Shown piece by piece: positions 1 to 6,000 of a DNA stretch of 7,538 nt. The number at the start of each line of letters is the position of its first letter. Positions within the stretch are counted from its first letter, which is position 1. Under the pieces are notes generated by a model. The model was not told the origin of the DNA and ran no database searches. It saw nothing but the letters and a program-made list of their open reading frames with translations. The DNA is from Elusimicrobiota bacterium (GTDB lineage: Bacteria; Elusimicrobiota; Elusimicrobia; UBA1565; UBA9628): positions 1-7,538 of the forward strand of contig JAQUMZ010000121.1 of NCBI GenBank assembly GCA_028717865.1, read 5' to 3'. A program made the translations under genes and the position numbers.

Positions 1-3000
1 GGATAGGGCGCCACGTCCCGGTAATCCCGGTTCTCGGGGACGCCGTCGCGCAGGGCGGCCAGGACCAGCCGGCCCGAGGCGCCGGCCGGCAGGGCGGCGC
101 TGCCCTCGATGGAACCGTTGTCCAGCAGCCGGATGTCCGCGCCCGAGGCCGAGGACATGCTCACGGCGACCGGGACCGGGGTCATGAACGCGGCGAAGGC
201 GCTCACGCCCTGCCGCGGCACGGTGCTTCCATGATAGCCCAACGGCTCCGGGCCGCCCGGCTCCTGGTCGTAGTCGGTGTCGGCGAAGGCGATCACATAA
301 TAGGTGTTCGGCACGGGCAGTTCGGCTACGGTGTAGCCGCCGCTCGACGACTGGACCGCCCAGCCGAAGAAGGCCGGATCGTGCTCCAGATCGGGGCTGG
401 TCGTCACGCCGACGCGGAAGTTCGCGCCGCCCTGGAGCGTGCCGGCGTATTGATCCCACAAGACTCCGTCGTAGAGCAGCCGCCCCGAAAGGCTGGCCGA
501 GCCGAGCGACACCGTGACGTCGAGCGCGTTGGTCGTGCCCAGGCTCAGTTCCTGCGGCCGGCCGCTGACGCCCGTTTGCGCGGGATTGTCCTCGACCGCG
601 GCCGAGACGTTGTACCAGCCGGGAGGCAGGCCGGTTATCGCGTAAGGATAATACGTCGTGTCCGCGGACAGCGTCCGCTGCACCTCGCGGAAAGGAATCG
701 GCGTGTTCATCGCGGTCTGCAGGGCATTGGCGGTTATGTTCAACGTTCCGGTCAGGCCGCCGGTATAGTAGACCGTTCCCGCCAGGGCGCCGGTCGTGGA
801 ACCCGCCACGCCGAATTCAACGAGCACGCCGCCGGAATTGTCGTAATAGGCCCCCGAGACGTCGTTCATGGCCAGGCAGATATTGCCCGTGTTTCCTACG
901 ACATGGCCGGCGGTCCCGAGACCCACCGCGAACCAGGCCCGGTCCCCCGTCTGTTCGTAATAACCGTCGTAGGAATTCACGCGGGCGATGAGCGCGCCGA
1001 TGTTGGTCGAGGTGACCACGGCGTTCTGCCCGCCGGTCCCGGGCGTGCCCCCGGGGCCGCAGCCCGAGGCCCCGGCGCTGGAATACCAGACGCCCTGGGC
1101 CGCGATGCTCAGGAGCTGGCCCTTGTAGACCGTCACGTCCGTGCAGGCGCCGCCGGTATTGTCGCCGTAGGCCGGCCAAGAGGCTGGGATCTGCTTCTTG
1201 ACCTGGGCCCAATCCGAACCCAGCGGGTAAATGGGCTGCGGAGCGATGCTGCCGCTGGCCATGGCGAAGCTCGAGCTGGAGGCCACTACGACCCGGGCGC
1301 CCCCGGCGGCGTAGACGCGCGCGGTCACGAAAAAGTCGCGGCTGCCCCCGGCGGGGATTTCCTGGGGTGGGAAGGCAAGCATGACGGGGCTGGCGGCCTG
1401 CGGCGTCCATTGGCGGGCCAGCATCCGATCGGCGGAGGAATAAATATGGTCGCCGTCGTCGTCCGCGGCCACGCCCAGCTCGACGCCGCCGGGGCCCAGG
1501 GCGCCTTCGTAGGCGACCTGCAGGCCCCCGAGTTTGGCGCCCAAAACTGCGTCGGTGTCGGAGAGCCGCAGACGCAGCAGCGCCTCGTCCTCGCCCCACC
1601 GGATGCTGCCGGAATGCGCGGTCTGCGTGGCGATCGCGACCACGCCGCCCGGAGGCGCGCCGCCGCCGCTGACCAGGACGTTGACGTAGGTCCCGGGCTC
1701 GGTGATCCCGGTCGAGGAGCCGGAGGCCTCGAAGGCGGAGTCGAACTCCCCGTCCGCGTCGACGTCCATGAACGCCCGGAAATCCAGGCTGGCGGCCGCC
1801 GGGACGGACAAAAACCAGGTTCCGTCGTCCTGGGCGCGGACGAAGGCCTCGACCGCGCCCGAACGCATGGCCTGGACGATCAACGCTCCGGTCTGCGGGG
1901 TCTGCAGAGTCACGCTGCCGGACGCCGTCGTCCAGTCCCCCAGGGATATATCCATGCCCGAGACGTTGCCGACGCCGTCGAGGTAGACGGCGTCGGACAG
2001 CCAGGAGCCGGCATGGCCGTAGCCGCCGCGGGGGTCGGCCGGGTTGGGGATGGGAACGGTCGCCGGCGAAGTGCTGCGGAAGCCGAAAAGATACCACGTG
2101 GCGGGAGCGCGCAGGGCGCTGAAGGCGTAGGCGCCCGCGCTCGAGTCGAAACGGCTCATGCCGGTCTGGACCCCGGCGGGATCCGTAGTCGCCAGCACGT
2201 AGAAGTCGCCGAAAGAGCCGCCGCTGACGCTCCCGGACAGGTCGGCGGTCTTGCCCCCGTCGGGCGCCCAGGAAACCACGTCCTTGTAGTCCATTTCCCA
2301 GGGCGAACCGGTCTTCGGCCCGTCGGAATTGGTGAAGGTCACGGTCGAACCGCCGAACACGTCGTTAGCGTTGACGTTGCTCGACACCCAGCTCTCGAAA
2401 CGCCAGCCGTCGAACGCCAGCCGCACCGGCCGGGTGGAATGTAGGACCAGGCTCGGCTCGCCGTTGGGCATGTAGCCGTATATCCAGGCTTGGTCGAAGC
2501 GGCTGATCCGGGCGCCCGAGGCGATGTCGATCGGAGCGACGTTGGAGAAATTGAGCCCGCTGACCGCGACCGTGGCGCAGCCGATGAGCAGGCGGCCCGG
2601 CTTCTCGCCTTGAGCCGAGGGCGGAGCCGCCTCGATGAAAGGCCAGGGCGAGGCCCCCTGGCCGCGCAGGAAGGAGTCGCCGGTCAGGCGCAGGGTCCCC
2701 ACGCGCAGCCGCGATGCGCCCCAGCCCAGGTCCAGGGTGCCGCTGGAGGCGACCAGCAGCTCGCCGGGGACGGTCAGGGTGTTGCCGCCGCCCAGGTCCA
2801 GGGTGCCGCGCGCGATGACCATGCCGTCGGTGACGGTCAGATAGTTCGGCGTCCCGGAGACGCCGGCCAGGCGCAGGGTCCGGGAGTAACTCGTGGTCAT
2901 TTCGAGCAGGCGCAGGCTCAGGCCGGGCAGGGTCCAGTCGCAGTCGTAGGCGGAGGTATCGAATACGACCCGGTCTCCCTCTTGGGGCAGGACCCGGGGG

Positions 3001-6000
3001 TTCCAGTTGTCCGGGATATCGGCCTTGGTCTCCAGCCCGGAACCCGCCCCCCCCGCGCCGCCGGCCCAGACGCGGGCCACGGTGGAGGTCAATATATAGT
3101 AGCGCACCGTGACGCTGCCCGCGGCGTTGGAATAGTCGTCGTCGGACATGGCCAGGTAGAGCGCTCCATCCCGGTCGGCGGTTCTGGTCGTCGACGAGCC
3201 CAGGAAGAACCACGGTCCGCCTTGTATGCGGCCGACCAGGGCCCCCAGATCGTTGGCCTGGGTCAGGCTGCTGAATGCCGCCGTGCCGTTGGGGCCGTGC
3301 CACGTCGCGCCGTCATGCGACCAGGTCCCCGAGGATTCCACGTGCAGCTGCTGGCCGGTGCGCACGTAGAGGCCCGAGTAATACCCGCCGCCGTAGTAGT
3401 ATTGCGGCGGCGTCCAAGGGCTCGACGGCTGGGAATACCACTGGTAGGCGGGATTGCCGGTGGCGGCCCAGAGATCGAACTGCGTCCGGGCCTCGGCCGA
3501 TAACCACGGCGAGCCGGCGCCGTCCGTCTGGCCGGGGAGCACGCCGAAATCGGCCGCGGACTGCACTCCGAGCTGGACCCTCGCGCCGACCGGCAGGCTG
3601 CCGTAGCTGAGGCTGAGGAAATAGTGCCGGGTCGTGGCGCCGAGCAGCTGGCCGGAGAAGTTGAGCCAGGCCCGCGGCGGTATGCCGGATACAAATTGCG
3701 CGGAGCTGATGACTTTGTCCCAGCCCGGGTCGTAGGCCGAGGTGGCGCTCGAGGACAGCCGCAGCATGGCCTGCGTGGACGGCACGTCGCCGTTCAAGAC
3801 CACGTTGAGCGAGCTCCAGTTCGCGCTGCCGTCGGCGGTCCAGAGGTCCAGGGCCAGGGCCGGGACCGGGAACTGGCCCATGACCGGCAGGCTCGAGAGC
3901 AGCAGGTTGTAGGCCTGGACGTAGGTCCGGGACACCGGCCCGTCCGAGCCCTGCAGGGCCAGGCGGATGGTGCGGATATCCCCGGTGAGGTTATCCGGAT
4001 TAGACCGGCTCCCCGCCACGAAGGCGTAGTTCTTGTGCACGGCCGCGGCCCGCCCCGTCCCGGAGCCGGAGTAGCGCCAGTCCTCCAGGGCGAGGTCGTA
4101 GGCGTAGCGCACGGCCAAAAACTCCGCGGAAGCCGCCTGGGAGGACACGCCGGCCACGTAGACCGCGCCGTTGGTGGCCACCGCGACGTCCAGGGCGATA
4201 TTGTCGAAGCCGGAGCGGCCGAAGGTGGCGCTCGATATGACGGCCAGGTTCGTGCTGTAGCGGATGACGAAGAACTCATTGCGGCCGGTGGCGTCGTTGC
4301 GCTTGTCCGAGGCCACGTAGACGTTGGCCCCGCCGCGGTCCACCGCGACCCGCACGCGGCGCGCGCCAGCCGCGGCGCCCAGGCTGAAGGCCTGGCTCGA
4401 TATCCAGGCCGCGGGCGGCCAGGTCGCCGGAGCGGTGTCGATGTGGGCGACGAAGCCGGTGGTGCCGCTGTAGCCGGCGATGAAGACGCCGCCCCAGCCC
4501 TGGTTCAGGGCGATGCCGGTGGCCTGTTCGTCGGCACCGCCCGCTATCGCGAATTCCTTGCCGCCCAGGGAGAGGGTGGGATCGCCGCCCTGATACTTGC
4601 GCAGGACCGACTTGGAGACGCCCGTGTAGTAGCCGTTGCCCGCGACCAGGAGGTCGCCGCTGTCGCCGTCGATGGCCAGGCCGCGCGCCGCCTCGGCCCC
4701 CGCTCCGTTGGACCAGTAGGCCGTGGCCGAGGAGGTGAAATTCGGGTCGAATTTGAAGACGGCCCAGCCGGGCTGGCCGGCGTTGTCGTAGGTCCCGGCC
4801 ACGAACAGCGCGCCGCTCGCGCTGGGATGCCGGCTGACCAGCGCGGCATGCGGCCTTTGGTCCGCGCCGGCCAGGGCCGGGCTGCGCGAGCCCAGGGCGT
4901 AGGTCGAGGAAGCCAGGAACACCCCGTCGAGGTCGTACTTGAACAGGACGTACTGGTAGAGGTTCGCGCTGGACTCGGCCGAGGACTGCCCCACCACGAA
5001 GACCCGGTCCGCGACCGTGTCCACGGCCACGGCGTAGGCCGCTTCCTGCCCGTTCTCGTAGAACGCGCCGTCCGCGGAGACGAAGTCCCCGTGCAGCAGG
5101 CCCTGGCTCGACGTCACCGAATAAGACGGCAGGGAAAGGTTGTCGATATTGACCCGGTCCCAATTGGCCGAGGCATAGATGTTTTTCGAATACTCCCATC
5201 TGAAGGTGTGCACGCCGGCGCCCACGGAGAATACCGCGGAGTTCCAGTCGTTCCAGCCGGTCCAGGCCTGGCCCTGTTGGACGCCGTCGATGTAGAACCG
5301 GAAGAAACCGTAGTTCCATTCCGTGTCGGTCTTGAAATCGAAGCCGATCTGCCCCGACGCGGTCACGTTGAGCGTGAGCGCGAGGTAGTTGGCCGCGCCC
5401 GGGGCGATGTAGCCGGAAGTGACGCCGTAGGATTGGTAAGTCGTCGGAGGATGCCCCCGGCCGGCGTATTGGTCCAGCTGCCAGGCCGAATAACCGCCGC
5501 TGCCCCAAGGCAGGCTCCCGAATCCGGATTCAAAATCCACGGAAACGGAGCGCTCGGTGCGGAAAAAACCCAGGCCGCGCCACGGATCTCCGACGGGAGT
5601 GCTGGAGATGCGCACGAAATATGTCGTATCCGGCTGGAGCCCGTAGAAAACGGCCTGCAGTTCGGTGGTGTCTACGGAATGAAGGTTCAAAGGCGGGAAA
5701 TCGGCCGTGGAGGAAGCCTGGACGCGATAAGAAGTGCCGTCCGCCCAGGTCGAGTCCCAGGCGACCGAGATGATCGTGGAGGAAATATACGTCAGCCAGC
5801 CCCCGGCGGGCTCGGTGATATCCTCTCCGTTGGGGCCCAGCCAGGGATTGTCCATGGCGCCCAGGCCGACGATGGTCGCCGAATCGATGGACGGATAGCC
5901 GCTGCCGTAGGACGAATAGGGAACCTGGTCCATGCCCAGGCCGACCTTGTCTCCCGAGGCCGACAGCGAGCGGGTGCTGAACTTGAAATCGAAAGGTTTG

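Noticed and set aside
807..1214. Calling the lectin module lecA
   Set aside because: LecA is a free 121-residue protein; here only fold-type motifs are shared inside a much larger protein, so the gene symbol would mislead.
1728..1766. Canonical EF-hand
   Set aside because: The D.D.DG start fits but the Glu falls at position 13 rather than 12 and no flanking helices are evident, so it is only listed as an acidic loop.
231..2444. Plus-strand open frame of 737 codons
   Set aside because: It is codon-on-codon antisense to the giant gene and its product is a Gly/Ala/Arg/Val-rich string with no recognisable domains. It ends at the complement of the gene's only CTA codon.
3047..3054. Apparent frameshift at the C8/G8 run
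   Set aside because: On a first pass I read nine G's and saw a frame change. Counting the bases again gives eight, and the main frame continues without a break.
2253..3080. Autotransporter passenger with its own barrel
   Set aside because: The beta-helix pattern and W.G...NW entry would fit a passenger, but no C-terminal barrel or terminal aromatic strand is in the window; the frame continues into other modules.
2365..3303. Minus-strand open frame of 312 codons in another register
   Set aside because: Its Arg/Pro/Gly-rich translation is an offset reading of the main frame, which is open and domain-like throughout the same stretch.
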